DNA from: Rotaria socialis
Lineage: Eukaryota > Rotifera > Eurotatoria > Philodinida > Philodinidae
Reading direction: 5' to 3'
DNA length: 64,000 nt
NCBI GenBank assembly: GCA_905331475.1
Contig: CAJNYU010001442.1
Location: forward strand, 354,979-418,978
Made by a program: the position numbers and the translations under genes. Under the pieces are notes generated by a model. The model saw only the letters and a list, made by a program, of their open reading frames with translations, did no database searches and was not told the DNA's origin. Positions 12,301 through 23,700 of the stretch are shown piece by piece (within the stretch, counting starts at the first letter, position 1; each line of letters opens with the position of its first letter).

Positions 12301-13001
12301 ATGGACTTGTATTTCAACCAGTGTTGAGAGTAAGTTAAACTGGGATAGTTTTTCGGCTAAATCTTTTCTAAATTAATCAACATTTTCTAGCCTTACCAAC
12401 CTGGAAGATCGGCAAATATCTTAAAATGGAAAGAAGATAATACAATGGATTTTCTATTGAAAATTGAGAGTATAGGGTATGTTGTGAATCTTTGGTTATG
12501 ATTTTTAAAAAAAAGTAGAACAAAGAAACTAATTATTTTCTAGCAAAATTTTTAAAATAATTTTAAAATTTACTAGAACCTGCGAAACAGATGTTCGAAT
12601 TTTTAGAGAATCATCGGAGAAAAGTGCTCTTCTCTTTGTAACTGGCATGTCGGATCCATTTGCATCCATTCGTTATTCATCAGAACTAGATCAATATAAA
12701 AATCAAATTATTGAATGTTCATTTCGTGATAATGAATGGTATTTTTATCGACATCGTGCCGATAAGACATATCCGAACGCTCGAGGTATATGTTTTATTT
12801 TTTATTATAACTATTGTACCGATTTCGTTTTTGTTTCTATTTGTTTAGCAACAGCCGATGGTAAATGGATTGATTCTTTTATTGATTGCATTTATATTCT
12901 TTATTTCTTTAGGAGTAATTGAAACAATACGAAGTCCGATAACTAAAGATTTTCTTTGTTCTGCGATTGAAGAAAATATAGCCTTTTCTAATTATTCGTA
13001 A
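9342..13001 (+). CDS. RNGTT: bifunctional mRNA capping enzyme (triphosphatase + guanylyltransferase)
   Basis: Exons: 9342-9414, 9467-9576, 9634-9740, 10585-10673, 10734-10809, 10871-11013, 11088-11158, 11219-11328, 11378-11479, 11680-11815, 11873-11944, 11999-12163, 12258-12329, 12391-12476, 12544-12785, 12849-12860 and 12913-13001. The frame closes at 584 aa (human about 597). The N-terminal domain has the PTP-type triphosphatase loop [10 protein letters not shown]. The guanylyltransferase part has SWKADGTR (catalytic Lys of motif I), LVDGEFVID, DGLVFQP, LKWK and a C-terminal OB-fold part ending near RSPITKDFL. The protein removes the gamma phosphate of nascent pre-mRNA and adds GMP in the nucleus. 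Oddities: a GC-AG intron (10810-10870), an 844-bp intron 3, a 12-nt microexon and a 60-nt intron whose only in-frame stop is its last codon. The acceptor of exon 15 could also be 12577. Confidence 0.93.
9741..10584 (+). other. long intron 3 of capping enzyme
   Basis: An 844-bp GT-AG intron in a gene whose other introns are mostly 50-75 bp. A 103-aa open frame (9993-10304) lies inside but has no domain and crosses no splice site of its own, so it is taken as chance. Confidence 0.6.
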
Positions 13002-14180
13002 TCAATCATTTAGATAATTGTTTGTGCTACAGATCTTTGTTTTTTTCTTATTCTTGTCATATTTTTTTTGTCTCTTTTTGGTTAAAAACTCGGTGACGAA
13101 AACTTTAGTAGAAATTTGTTGATTTTGACTCTTTGTTATTTTTTTAATGTTATAAAATTTTTCAAAAAAATAAAAAATTCTCAAGCGATTTTATGACTGT
13201 ATTATTTTTAACAAAAAATCACCGACTGGAAATTCTTTCAATTGAAAATCATTGTGGAATTTGTCGTTTGATTTAATCAAGAAAAAGACGCAACATCTGT
13301 AAGTGATTTCTAGAATGGATCAAGTGATGTATCAAAACTACTGTTTTATAGATTGTTCTTCCAAATGATATAACTAATAGTAAATAGATATGAGTGCGTC
13401 TAGGGATCGCTAGATTGGGAAAGTTTTGCTAATACTGAATATATCAGAAAGTAAATTCTACAATAAGAAAGAAATATCTAATTTTATTTTTAAAAATTCA
13501 AATGTTTATAGAATAGAGTGAACTTTAGTTTTACAAAAGGAGTAACACATATGTATCATGATTTAATCGATCAATAACTCATCTAACATGCTAATTGTTT
13601 ATTGAACTCAGTAATCATCGCTCAGAATAGTCTATACTTGAATGTTTATCTTGAACATAGAGTTGACATGATGAAGTCACGTAGTACCCATCAGCCTAAA
13701 TATTCGAAGTACGGAAATCAATTTTCCAACGGTGAATCTATCTGATTCGTGTTTTAATCGTAATAAAACAAAACATCTCAAACGTTATTTAATGATGATT
13801 CTATCGTTTTTATTGATCAAAAACAAAATATCGCCACACGTTTGTTTTAGTCTGAAAAGGTCGAATCAAAATCATTAATCAAAACGCTGATCTTTTTCTC
13901 TCAATTTGAATTGTGATCATAGCAGATGTGTATCGATTTATCAACTGAGATCACGTCGCTTTCTCTCTCTCTCTCCCTTTCCGCTTCTGTGTCAATGATA
14001 TCTGCTTCGTTGTTTTTTTTTATACGACAAATGATGGAACAGAACAAGTAACGCGTGCGTGTTGTTTACATATGTTTAAAACGTGTACATATTTAATGAA
14101 CAATCCAGATCATAGATAGAAAGAGAGAAAAAGAATCGAAATTCAAATAAATGCAAAGAACAAAAAAAAAACATTTCTTT
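13002..14180. other. convergent intergenic region
   Basis: No gene seen between the 3' end of the capping enzyme (+) and the 3' end of the Hox gene (-). It is AT-rich with a CT-rich run near 13961-13980. Confidence 0.5.
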
Positions 14181-14997
14181 TTAATCGTCGCTCTCTTGTT
14201 TAATTGCTGTTTCAACTAATTTTGATTTTGTATTTGGTAAATTATGATCTTTCTTCCATTTCATGCGTCGATTTTGAAACCAAATCTTTTTAAAAAGAAA
14301 AAACAGACAAAATAAAAATATTAGCTTTTCTTTTTTTCCATATGATAATTTACTTTAACTTGTCGTTCACTTAATAGTAACGTTCGTGCAATTTCAATAC
14401 GGCGTCGGCGGTTTAGGTATTTTTTAAAATGAAACTCCTTTTCAAGTTCGAGAATTTGACTACGCGTATACGCTGTACGAATACGTTTATAAGTTTCGCT
14501 ACCATCATTATTTTGGACAAGATTTTTCACATGTAATTTTTTCATCCATGGATAAATAACAGTACTAGTTGATATTGTTTCATTATTCGATTTTGGTACC
14601 CTGATGTAACAAAAAGAAAACAAACAAAGCATTTTATACTCAATAGAAGAAAAAGTCCTTCTTACTCAGATGGGATTGAAATACTATTTGTATTAGGCAA
14701 AGAAGCACTTTGACTTGCGTTGTGTTGATTAAATGATGAATAAGTATTATAATGAGTTGAGTAAGTAGTAGATGTTGACGGACAACAATTTGATGGAGTA
14801 TAATAGTCATAATATGATGACGAAGAGGGGTGAGGCAGAGGCGGAGGCGGTGGCGGCGGAGCAGGAGGAGGACATGGATTGACGCTATAACAAGTTGTTG
14901 AATGACTTTGTGAAGAATATAATGGGAAATTATCAGATGTTGAAGACAGTGGCCATTCATGACTATAGTGATATGGATTATGATATGGTATGTCCAT
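14181..14997 (-). CDS. Hox4: Hox4/Deformed homeodomain transcription factor, 227 aa
   Basis: Three exons: 14997-14666, 14600-14354 and 14285-14181; frame sum 684 nt. Exon 1 encodes a Tyr/Ser/Pro-rich N-terminus with a proline run. Exon 2 has the hexapeptide [10 protein letters not shown], whose MKKxHV extension is typical of Hox4/Dfd, and then the homeodomain from [18 protein letters not shown]. An intron falls inside the homeodomain after VK (residues 46/47). Exon 3 starts [20 protein letters not shown], again the Hox4 C-terminal signature. It binds TAAT-type sites, usually with a PBC partner through the YPWM motif, and patterns the anterior body. No second Hox gene is visible in the window. 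The first intron is 65 bp, the second 68 bp. Confidence 0.93.
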
Positions 14998-16438
14998 TGT
15001 TTTTTATTTGATTAAATTGAAATTATTAACTAAAATGAAAAGTGAATGGAGAAATAGCTACGCAATTTTCCCTGACTGAATAGTAATCAGCATAAAAACT
15101 TCTCATTATTCAAACGAAATCTTCGGATAATTCGTTAAGACAGGTGCATTCCGACGAAAATCTTTCTTCTAAAAATGTAGCTAATTCACTGTTTGATCAA
15201 CAAATTCTACTAGAAAATCTTTTGCATACGATCAAAAATTTTCTTTTAAATATGATTTTTAGACTGTATAAAAAAAACAACGAACTTGTGTAAATGACAC
15301 TCTATATTCTCACCATAATCATATATCCAGTAACTTTGATCATCATTCAAATGATCATTTATTCTGTCGATTGTATATAGCTAAGTTATTCTCTCACTCT
15401 ACAATACTAATTTCGCATCGTTTTATGATTGGCTTTTCTTTTCTTTTGCTATATCATATATATATATATATATATATATATAAGTGATATAGATATATTT
15501 TCCATCATATACATATATCAACAACCAATCCGTTTATATGATGAGACTATAGATCATAAATATAACTGCAGGATCGTTCGTTCGTTCGTTCGTTCTTTCT
15601 CAAGATGGAAATGCAGAGAAAAACGGCAGTACACATAGCCAGCAGACGAGTTAGATATATCATTTTTTTCATCTTGTGTATTGTGAAGGGCGGCAAATAT
15701 CAATCAAAGAAAACTTAATAATTTTTTTTCCAAAATCTAAATTAGTTATCTTGTCATAAGAACTTATTGGCAGTTGATGAAACGAAAAAAAATAAAAACA
15801 AATACAAAGTATACAATTCAATTGTCTGTTAAATGCAAATCAAAAGATTTATCTATGCAATCATTTTATTATTTTTGTTCAGTTAAAAAAAATTGTTGAG
15901 TAATAATGAGATTGAGAGGCTTGGGCTGTCTGGCTGAATGAGTAGTAGAGTAGTTGTAGTATGTTGTCTCATTCTCATTACGGTGCAACAATACGATAGA
16001 GAGTGAAGAATAGTGTTATTTAATCTCATCGTGTTCTAATCTATGGGGTTGTATAGGCATGAGAGAACGTATAAGTGAAAATGTCATACAATACACAATA
16101 CGTACCTACGTTGTTTTCTTTTTTCTGTTCAATGAAGACGTTTAGTTATTCAGATATATAATCACTCTCACATAAACGTATAATCAGGTTCGCACAACAA
16201 GGATAAAACGAAAGTGAAAATTTCAATGTATGAATGATGGTAAGATGGTTCACTTCATTAATATTATTTAATAAGGTTTTTTTCTTCGTTTGAGATCTTC
16301 CAATGTTTTGTAATTATTTTCTCTATTCATATAATTTCATCAACATCAGTGATAAAGAAAACAACAAACCATCAATCTGGTATGATAGAAACAATTAGAG
16401 AAAAAGACAGAAATATTTCAACGTGAATTTTGTATTAG
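14998..16438. other. intergenic region between Hox4 and EGF gene
   Basis: About 1.4 kb between two divergently read genes, so it holds the Hox4 promoter and the missing 5' part of the EGF gene. It has an (AT)n run at about 15456-15481 and a CGTT tetramer run near 15572-15594. No protein frame is supported. Confidence 0.5.
15456..15594. repeat. AT dinucleotide and CGTT tetranucleotide repeats
   Basis: (AT)n at 15456-15481 and four to five CGTT units near 15572-15594, upstream of the Hox4 start. Confidence 0.75.
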
Positions 16439-19340
16439 AATTATCTGTTTCTGATGAAGATAAACGTTGTTATGCATGTCGAAATGCCGATGAAGGATGT
16501 GTAACACCTTGCCATTGGACACAACGTTGTTATATTAAATCAAAACATCCTAATGCAACAAGTTTGCCATTTAGATTTTTTTCCATAGTCATGAGAATAA
16601 CGTTTGCCTTTCTTGTTGCCTTCTAAATTTTAGTCAATGATCGTCAATGTACAAATCAACCATGGGCACGAGAGTTACTTACTGATGGATGTATAACATA
16701 TATGAAAACTTATTGGTGCATGTGTTCATCTGATATGTGTAATGGAGGTGATCTGGACTCAATTCGAGGTTCCATAGAAAAAAAAATGAATTTTTATTTC
16801 GATATACAATTTGTTTTTTGCACTTTTGTTTACTTAGGATTTGAAGATTGCTCTAAAAATCCATGTCAAGATGGTTCAATCTGTCTTGATACAAAAGAAG
16901 GATTTACGTGTATTTGTGCACCATGGCAAGAAGATTGTACAAAATGTAATTTTATCTGCAGAGTTTACTTATGATTGCGACATTTGATTTGAATTATATA
17001 TATATATATATATTTTTTTTTAGCTTATCAAGTTGGATGTAGTTGTAAAAATGGTGGCCGATGTATAATGAATTACGGTTCATATGGATGTGAATGTCCG
17101 TATGGTTATACTGGGATAAATTGTGAAACATGTACGGGAGAGAATTTTTTTTGTTTTTTGTTTTTAATGACTCCATGTTAATTTATATTATTTAGTAACT
17201 GGGTTGGTTCCAGAGGAACTACTTCCGTTATTATTAAAGGAAGCCGCAGTCGACAATGCTGAAGAAGGTATAGACTAAAGTTTTTTGAAATAAATTTCTT
17301 CTCTTTGACAAATAAAATTTTATATTAGATTCTGAATCTTCACAATGCGTTAGAGAACCATGTGGACTTGATGGTGTTTGTATTCCAATGCCAGATGATA
17401 AATATGTATGTTTATGTCAAAATCGTGTTATTGCCGCTAAAAGTTGTGATGAAGGTTAAGCGTTTTAATTTTATTTGTCAAATTGCTTGTTACTATCAGA
17501 ATTTTCTAGCTCGAAGAGATCCATGCGCACCACATAATCCTTGTCGAAATGGTCGTTGTATTTCGAATGAACGTGGTGGTTTTCAATGTAAATGTCGTGC
17601 TGGATGGACTGGCCGTCGATGTGATCAAGGCACGTGAGATATGTTCAATCCTACTTATCAACATATGATAATACCATTATCGTATTAGCTAAAGTTTGCT
17701 TTTGGATTAAGCAGTCTCAATCGATTATCTGATCTATCAATGCAAGAGTCACAATGATCATTATCAGCTTGTTTCGTTGTATGACACGATTATGAATCAA
17801 AGTTATAATCGAGACTAATTGTATAAGATATGATTTCGAAATAGGTTTTACTTGAACAGAAGACATGATGAAGTTAATAACAATAATAATAGAATTGACA
17901 TTTAAGAAAAGCCGAGACAGTGAAGTCAAATGAATGACAGTTTGTCTTCCATAAACAAAAGTTCACTATAGAAACAGATCAGTTGTTGTTGACATTAGAA
18001 CCTTATGATAATAATCAGATCTTCATTTGAATATGTAATCTTGATACTTATTCACTTTCTATCGACATGAAACATTTCCTGGTCTCTACTTAGTGGCCAC
18101 TTCATAGAAATAGACTCGTATTGCATCGAAGCAACCGGTCTGAAATATGAGTATTTTGATTGCGTCGTTCAACAAGATGAGTTTTACATCATTGATCAAT
18201 ATTATTCATAAAGTGATATACTAGAAAAGTATAATTTATAGTTCCGGCTTGAATAAATTTCTATTCTAATAGCTTCAATCGCAAAAAATTTAAATTATTC
18301 TCGTTCGTATCTAATCAAAAAAATTGTGTTTTTAGTGAGTAGTTATTGTGCCAAATATAATCCATGTGTAAGTATTCGCTGTGCATAATAAATGGTGATT
18401 ACAATGTTTGTTTGTTGTTTTTATAAACTTCAGCTTAACAATGGAACATGCCATGATGAGGGAGAATCTTACCGTTGCCAATGTTCAGAAAATTTTATGG
18501 GTCATCGTTGTGAAAGAAGTATTCGAATTGAAGATTTTTCGTTTCGATAAATATTCATTTTTGTTTCAAATATTTTAGTGGAAAAAAGTTGTTCAACACC
18601 TCAATGTTTTAATGGTGGTGTCTGTGTAAATACGGCTACATCATTTAAATGTATTTGTCCCATTGATTATGAAGGACAACGATGTGATCAAAGTCAGTAT
18701 TTTATTTAAAAACAAAAACAAGTTATGGATTAAATTTTTATTGTTCATTTTTTAGAATGGAATGACTGTGCTAGTCATTCATGTCTACATGGGTCAACAT
18801 GTGTTGATGGGGTTGCATCATATACATGTCAATGTCAACGAGGTTTCACGGGAAAATATTGTGAAATAAGTAAGATTTGAAAATGAAATGTTTCCACGTA
18901 GTAACAGTTTTCATTCTCAAGATGTTGATGATTGTCGAATGGATTCTTGTATGAATGGCGGTACATGTGTCGATCTCGTCAATGATTATCGCTGTCAATG
19001 TTTACCTGGATTTACTGGACGTACGTGTCAATATGATTTACGAAAATGTAATGAAACACTTTGTCGAAATTATGGCACATGCTATATGGGTTTCGATGGT
19101 TATGCTCAATGTCATTGTAATCAGATCTTTACTGGCATTTTCTGTGAAAGCCGTAAGACATGAGAAGTTTTATTTTATTTTTGTGTAAAATTTGATCTCC
19201 TTCTTCTCATAGGTGTTCATCCTTGTTTTCCAAATCCGTGTACGAACGGTGGTACATGTGTAGCAAGAGGCAATAAAATTGCATGTTTATGTCGGCATAA
19301 ATTTACTGGAAATCAATGTGAAAAACAGATAGATATTTAA
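16439..19340 (+). CDS. Ly6-like plus ten EGF-repeat extracellular protein (5' end not found)
   Basis: Exons: 16439-16561, 16634-16768, 16838-16945, 17024-17131, 17196-17267, 17329-17454, 17510-17633, about 18343-18367, 18434-18518, 18579-18692, 18756-18869, 18922-19152 and 19213-19340. The first two exons give a Cys-rich domain from CYACRNADEGC to CMCSSDMCNGG, ending like a Ly6/uPAR three-finger fold. Ten EGF modules follow, mostly one per exon with phase-1 borders. EGF 1, 6, 7 and 8 have the Cx(D/N)x4(F/Y)xCxC Asx-hydroxylation pattern. A non-EGF linker (LVPEELLPLLLKEA) sits between EGF 2 and 3. The exon before 16439 (start codon, signal peptide) was not found, so the CDS is partial. No transmembrane helix is seen. 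A secreted or surface role is inferred; the exact family is unknown. Confidence 0.8.
17634..18342 (+). other. long intron in EGF gene
   Basis: About 700 bp between the fourth and fifth EGF modules. Borders are ambiguous: GT at 17634 with AG ending at 18342 gives a canonical pair, while GC at 17630 with AG ending at 18335 keeps the phase-1 pattern of the other EGF exons. No gene is seen inside. Confidence 0.55.
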
Positions 19341-19662
19341 CTATGTTGATTCCCACTTTTTTTTCTTTGAATAAATTATTTATGAAACCATTTTTTTTCT
19401 ACGTGAAGCTAATTGTTTTGTGTTAATGAGAAGTCAATATATGATGTCTTCTTCAGATTGAAAATCGTGGTTTCAAATAGATATAGATATGTTGCTGACG
19501 AAAGAATGTGTACCATTGAACCAATAATCGTTGCTAATTCAATCGGTATAAATCATCGTGTGATGGGTCGAGAAAACAAAAATACATCTTATGAAAATAT
19601 TGAACAATCACACAAAAAAAGATTTTTTTATCATGGAATAAAAACACTCATCGATTAATAAA
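19341..19662 (+). other. 3' region of EGF gene with open frame and poly(A) signal
   Basis: After the TAA at 19338-19340, an open frame runs from about 19413 to 19658 and ends directly at an AATAAA (19657-19662). A good acceptor (TCTTCTTCAG, ending at 19456) lies in it. It may be a real last exon reached by alternative splicing, or simply the 3' UTR. No matching donor was found in the last EGF exon. Confidence 0.4.
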
Positions 19663-19989
19663 GAATAATCCATTTACCCAACTGGAGTTTCTCACTATGA
19701 CTAAATAATTGTTCGTGCATCATCGTTTCTTTGATTGATCATGATAGGATACGGATTACGTTAACAAGTACAATCTAATAATAATCAGGCACGTTACAGT
19801 CAATAGTTAAGCATTAGTTTATGGTGGAGTATTTTTACGATTAATTTCCTTTCCACATGAAATAATAATCAAGGAATGAATAATTTATTACTCCCTCAGG
19901 TAGTTTTTTTTGTCCGTATTACGAGATACTTTTTCTATAGTTGTAATTATTTCAAATGAAAACTAAATATAATTTGTCAATTGTCGGGT

Positions 19990-20200
19990 GCTTTTATCTA
20001 AGCGTTTTTGTGATTAAAGAACTTTTTCAATTTCACATTCAAAATAACTCGACTTGTTCTAAAAATTCATAGTTGCATTTTTTTGTAACTCATGCAAACA
20101 TGCAAACGCTTGTCTTGAGCAAGAAAGTCATGCACTATGGACACATCTTGAGCTCAAGTCTTCGCAAGTGCATTAATAGAAAAAGTTCAACTAGGGACTA
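19990..20200 (+). repeat. dispersed repeat, copy 1
   Basis: About 210 bp, from TTTATCTAAGCGTTT to AAAAAGTTCAACTAGGG, matches the reverse complement of 55074-55280 with scattered differences. Long shared words include GAGCAAGAAAGTCATGCACT. It is non-coding and probably a non-autonomous transposon fragment. No clean terminal repeats were found. Confidence 0.8.
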
Positions 20201-20222
20201 TATATATATATATATATATATA
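20201..20222. repeat. AT dinucleotide repeat
   Basis: A TATATA run directly abutting copy 1 of the dispersed repeat. Confidence 0.8.
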
Positions 20223-20782
20223 ATATCGATTGCGTTGTCATCAATCAGCGTCCTCTATCGTCATATTTACAATAGTTAATTAAATTATTCATAAATAATT
20301 ATCGTCAAAGAAAAGATGCAATAATTTTCCTGGCTAAGATAAAAGTCAAAAGTGTGTTTCGATTAAAAAATATCGGAAAAATAGTTACAAACAAAGGCCA
20401 ATGGCGACGATATACTCATTAGTCAACAAATTCAAAAGCAAACACTCAGCCGTCCATCTCAGCATCGTGCCATGTTAGCACCATTGTGCTCAGTAATACT
20501 CATGTGTATCGCTTTCGGCTACAGTATTGGAATAATACTTTCTTTTCCCTTTTTAATCAATAGAAATAGGCCTCTATACTGCATATATGAACAGGATGAT
20601 GTTGCCTATCGTCCCTCACCTGTCATCGTTTCCTATATGCGTAAAGCATTCTTATTTTTTTCTTTTTTTCTTCTCATATTTAGATAATACGGAGCTATCG
20701 TTGAGAAGCCACTGATCTAACATAACATTCTTGTCATTTTACGAATAAATATCATCAACAGCAACAAAAAAAACTTATCAAA

Positions 20783-23700
20783 ATGAACGATGAACAACCA
20801 GTGCACACTGAATTATCAGCAATTCAATTGCAGATGAACCAAACGACAAATGAAGTAAGTTGTTTGGTTCTTACCATTTTTTTTTCTAACTGATTGGATA
20901 GCCATAAAAACAGAGTCAGTACCGATAATGATGGAGAGAAAAAACGAGAAGAAAAAACACCGATAGCAACCGGCTGTTAAAGTTGATAATCGTCTAATTT
21001 AAAATTTTGAATTAGAAATTTTCCTTCTTAGTAACACAAAACTATATTTACTTAATTACTATAGGGCGGCTGTGCTAACCGTCTTCATTAACGCGTATTC
21101 TTATATTCAACGCTTGTTTTTATATGTGTGTACTCATGATTTTTGCAGTTGTCATAAGTTTTTTCTCTGCCTATTGTTACAAAAATTCGATCAAGATAAT
21201 AGTTAGTGCACAAGCTCTTGCCTCTTCCTTAGGGATCTTTCTGTTATTAAGACAAAAATGACGCACGCACTCAATATAGAAAGAAACTGTAGCAGTGTTT
21301 TTAATGATACATCAACCTGCTCGCTTGGGGTTGTTTCTAACATGTAATAATCCAGTAGTTCTATGAAGTCCTATATGAAGAAATAAGACAAGAACAAAAG
21401 AGAAAATGTAAACTGTGGAAAAAAAATTCCATTTTGTCCCTTTGAACGTTTTTGATTTAGTTAATAAAAATATTTATTGTTTGAATAAAAACTCTAAATG
21501 AGAGATTTAGTATTATGTATAAGCAAATAAAGGTTTATTTTTTTGTATATATAGAAGAAGAAAGGAAAAAGAAAAAAGGAAGAAAAGAACAATAAAACAA
21601 AAAGAAGCATAAACTATTAATCTTCAAGTTGCTCCTGTAATTTTCTATTTTATAAAAAGGTCTTGTTATTGCCATAGTGGCGATTTTTGGAAATAACGAA
21701 CTCGATTTTGTTATTTTTGTCTTATTTTTTTCCTTTTCTCTATTATTTCTGGTTATTGCGCGTTCTCTTTTTCGACATTGTTCATAAAAAACAGTCCCAG
21801 TTTTCATGGCTTCCCTTTTTTCTTCTTCTTTGCTCCGGCATCAATCAACAGGAAAGACAACGGCAAGTTAGCGAGCAAAGACTTGCTTTGACATTCCTTT
21901 TCTCGGTCTCTTTCTCTTTCTCCCTCTCTCTTGGATCAAAATTTCCCTTTTTTTTCTTCTTCTTCTTCTTCTTCTGTTCAACAAGTAGTAATCAGAGAGC
22001 GAATAAAGGTTTTACATTAATCAAAAACAAAAACATATTATTATTACTATGTACTATCGATGGTTTCTAATATTCGAAAACGTAAAAAGAACACAGCAAG
22101 ATAAAAACAAATTGAGTATATAATAAGATATATTTTTCGCATCCTTAATTATTTATTAACTATACGCTATGGTCTTACCGTTTACATCAAAAGCGGCCGA
22201 AACCGTTCCAGTTACTAATGAACCACCAAGAGTACTTACGGAAGAAGAACAAATATTATTGTCCATCGACAAGGGTGTTCATGAGGTAAAATAGCATTTT
22301 CAAGCGGATTTTTTTGGATAATTTCAGCTTTATTTACTTTTTTTCCTACCCTTCGATGCACAATTCCTATGTTAAATATTTTTGCGTGCATGAATGCGAG
22401 ATGGATTCGATTAGTAGAAATGCATCTCGCTCCTATGTATGTGCCATGCCATGTGATGATTGATGAATAGCTTTGAGGATAAGCAATAGACAAAGAAGAT
22501 AATTCTTAATTAGTTTTTTTCTTTTTCTCCGATTTCGGCAGGAAAAGAAGCGATTGAATCCATTAATGGTGGAGAATTTCCAAGAACCTTCATCCAACCT
22601 ATTACTAAGTGATATTGTGCTGAAAATTTCCAATTACTATGTTTATAAACATTCTGATAGTTTTTTCTTCTTCTTTGTTTTGCTTTTATTTCTGACAAGT
22701 TTGATTATTCAAAATGACATGAATATGTTTGTATCATGGATAGAATTGTGAATAAAACCGGATCAATTCGAATTTAAATTCCTATGGGATCGAAAGCAAT
22801 TTTTACTGTTAAAGAAATAGAATTATTGGATTCTTGTTTTTCTATCACAGCAAATTTAAAGAAAACAAGAAAATCAATTGAATGTGATTGTTAAAAGAAT
22901 ATTAAATTTCTCTGAGTCATTCAATAGTTCTTTTTTTCAAGATACTTTATATTTACAACAAGCCATTGATTAGAAAAAAAAGCCGAACTAATTTCCCAAT
23001 GGACGGGATAATCTTAAATGTCAAAACGTAAGAAATTTTTACTTAATACGATAAACGATTAAAGTTTAGAAGGTGGCCAATTGAAATTATTTTATTTAAA
23101 TTATTATATTATTCATTGAAATTCGTTTGCAAATTTTTTAATCGAATCCATTTCTGTATATCGATGGAATCATACTTAACTTTTCTTTTTTTTTTGTTTA
23201 GTCTCTTGAATCTACTCGTCGTATGTTGGGTCTATGTGAAGAAGTGCGTATTTGAAAATAAATTTTTTAATAATTGCAATTGAGATTTTTCTTTTAGAGT
23301 AAAGAAGCTGGCATACGAACATTGGTTATGCTTGATGAACAAGGAGGTAAAAACGTTTTACTGATTAGAAAGAGTGACATACTTGTTTTTCTTAGTTATT
23401 TTTGATAAAAACCCTCGACGAATTGTTATTAGAAATATTTTAAACTTGTTTTTTGTTGAAAACTTTCTTCTTGGTTTTCACATTGAAAAGAGCGAAAAAG
23501 AATATTTTGAATCACATTGATAGATTCAGCTCTACTAGATACAACGATGAATCAGTCTGTAACATAATAAGTTTATCGACTCAAGGGCAACACAAATAAA
23601 TGGGCTTTTCTTATTCTTAAGTATATTGAATGTGTGGACTGTCACAATAACTTGAAAACATACTTCATATTATTTTGTATACATTAACATTGAGAGGGTG

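Larger units (their letters stand above)
19663..20782. other. intergenic region with dispersed repeat
   Basis: No gene supported. The part at 19990-20200 is an inverted copy of 55074-55280. An (AT)n run follows it. Confidence 0.55.

Noticed and set aside
14640-14960. 106-aa minus frame in the Hox gene
   Set aside because: It is an out-of-frame shadow of Hox4 exon 1, His/Leu-rich because of the Tyr/Ser/Pro coding bias.
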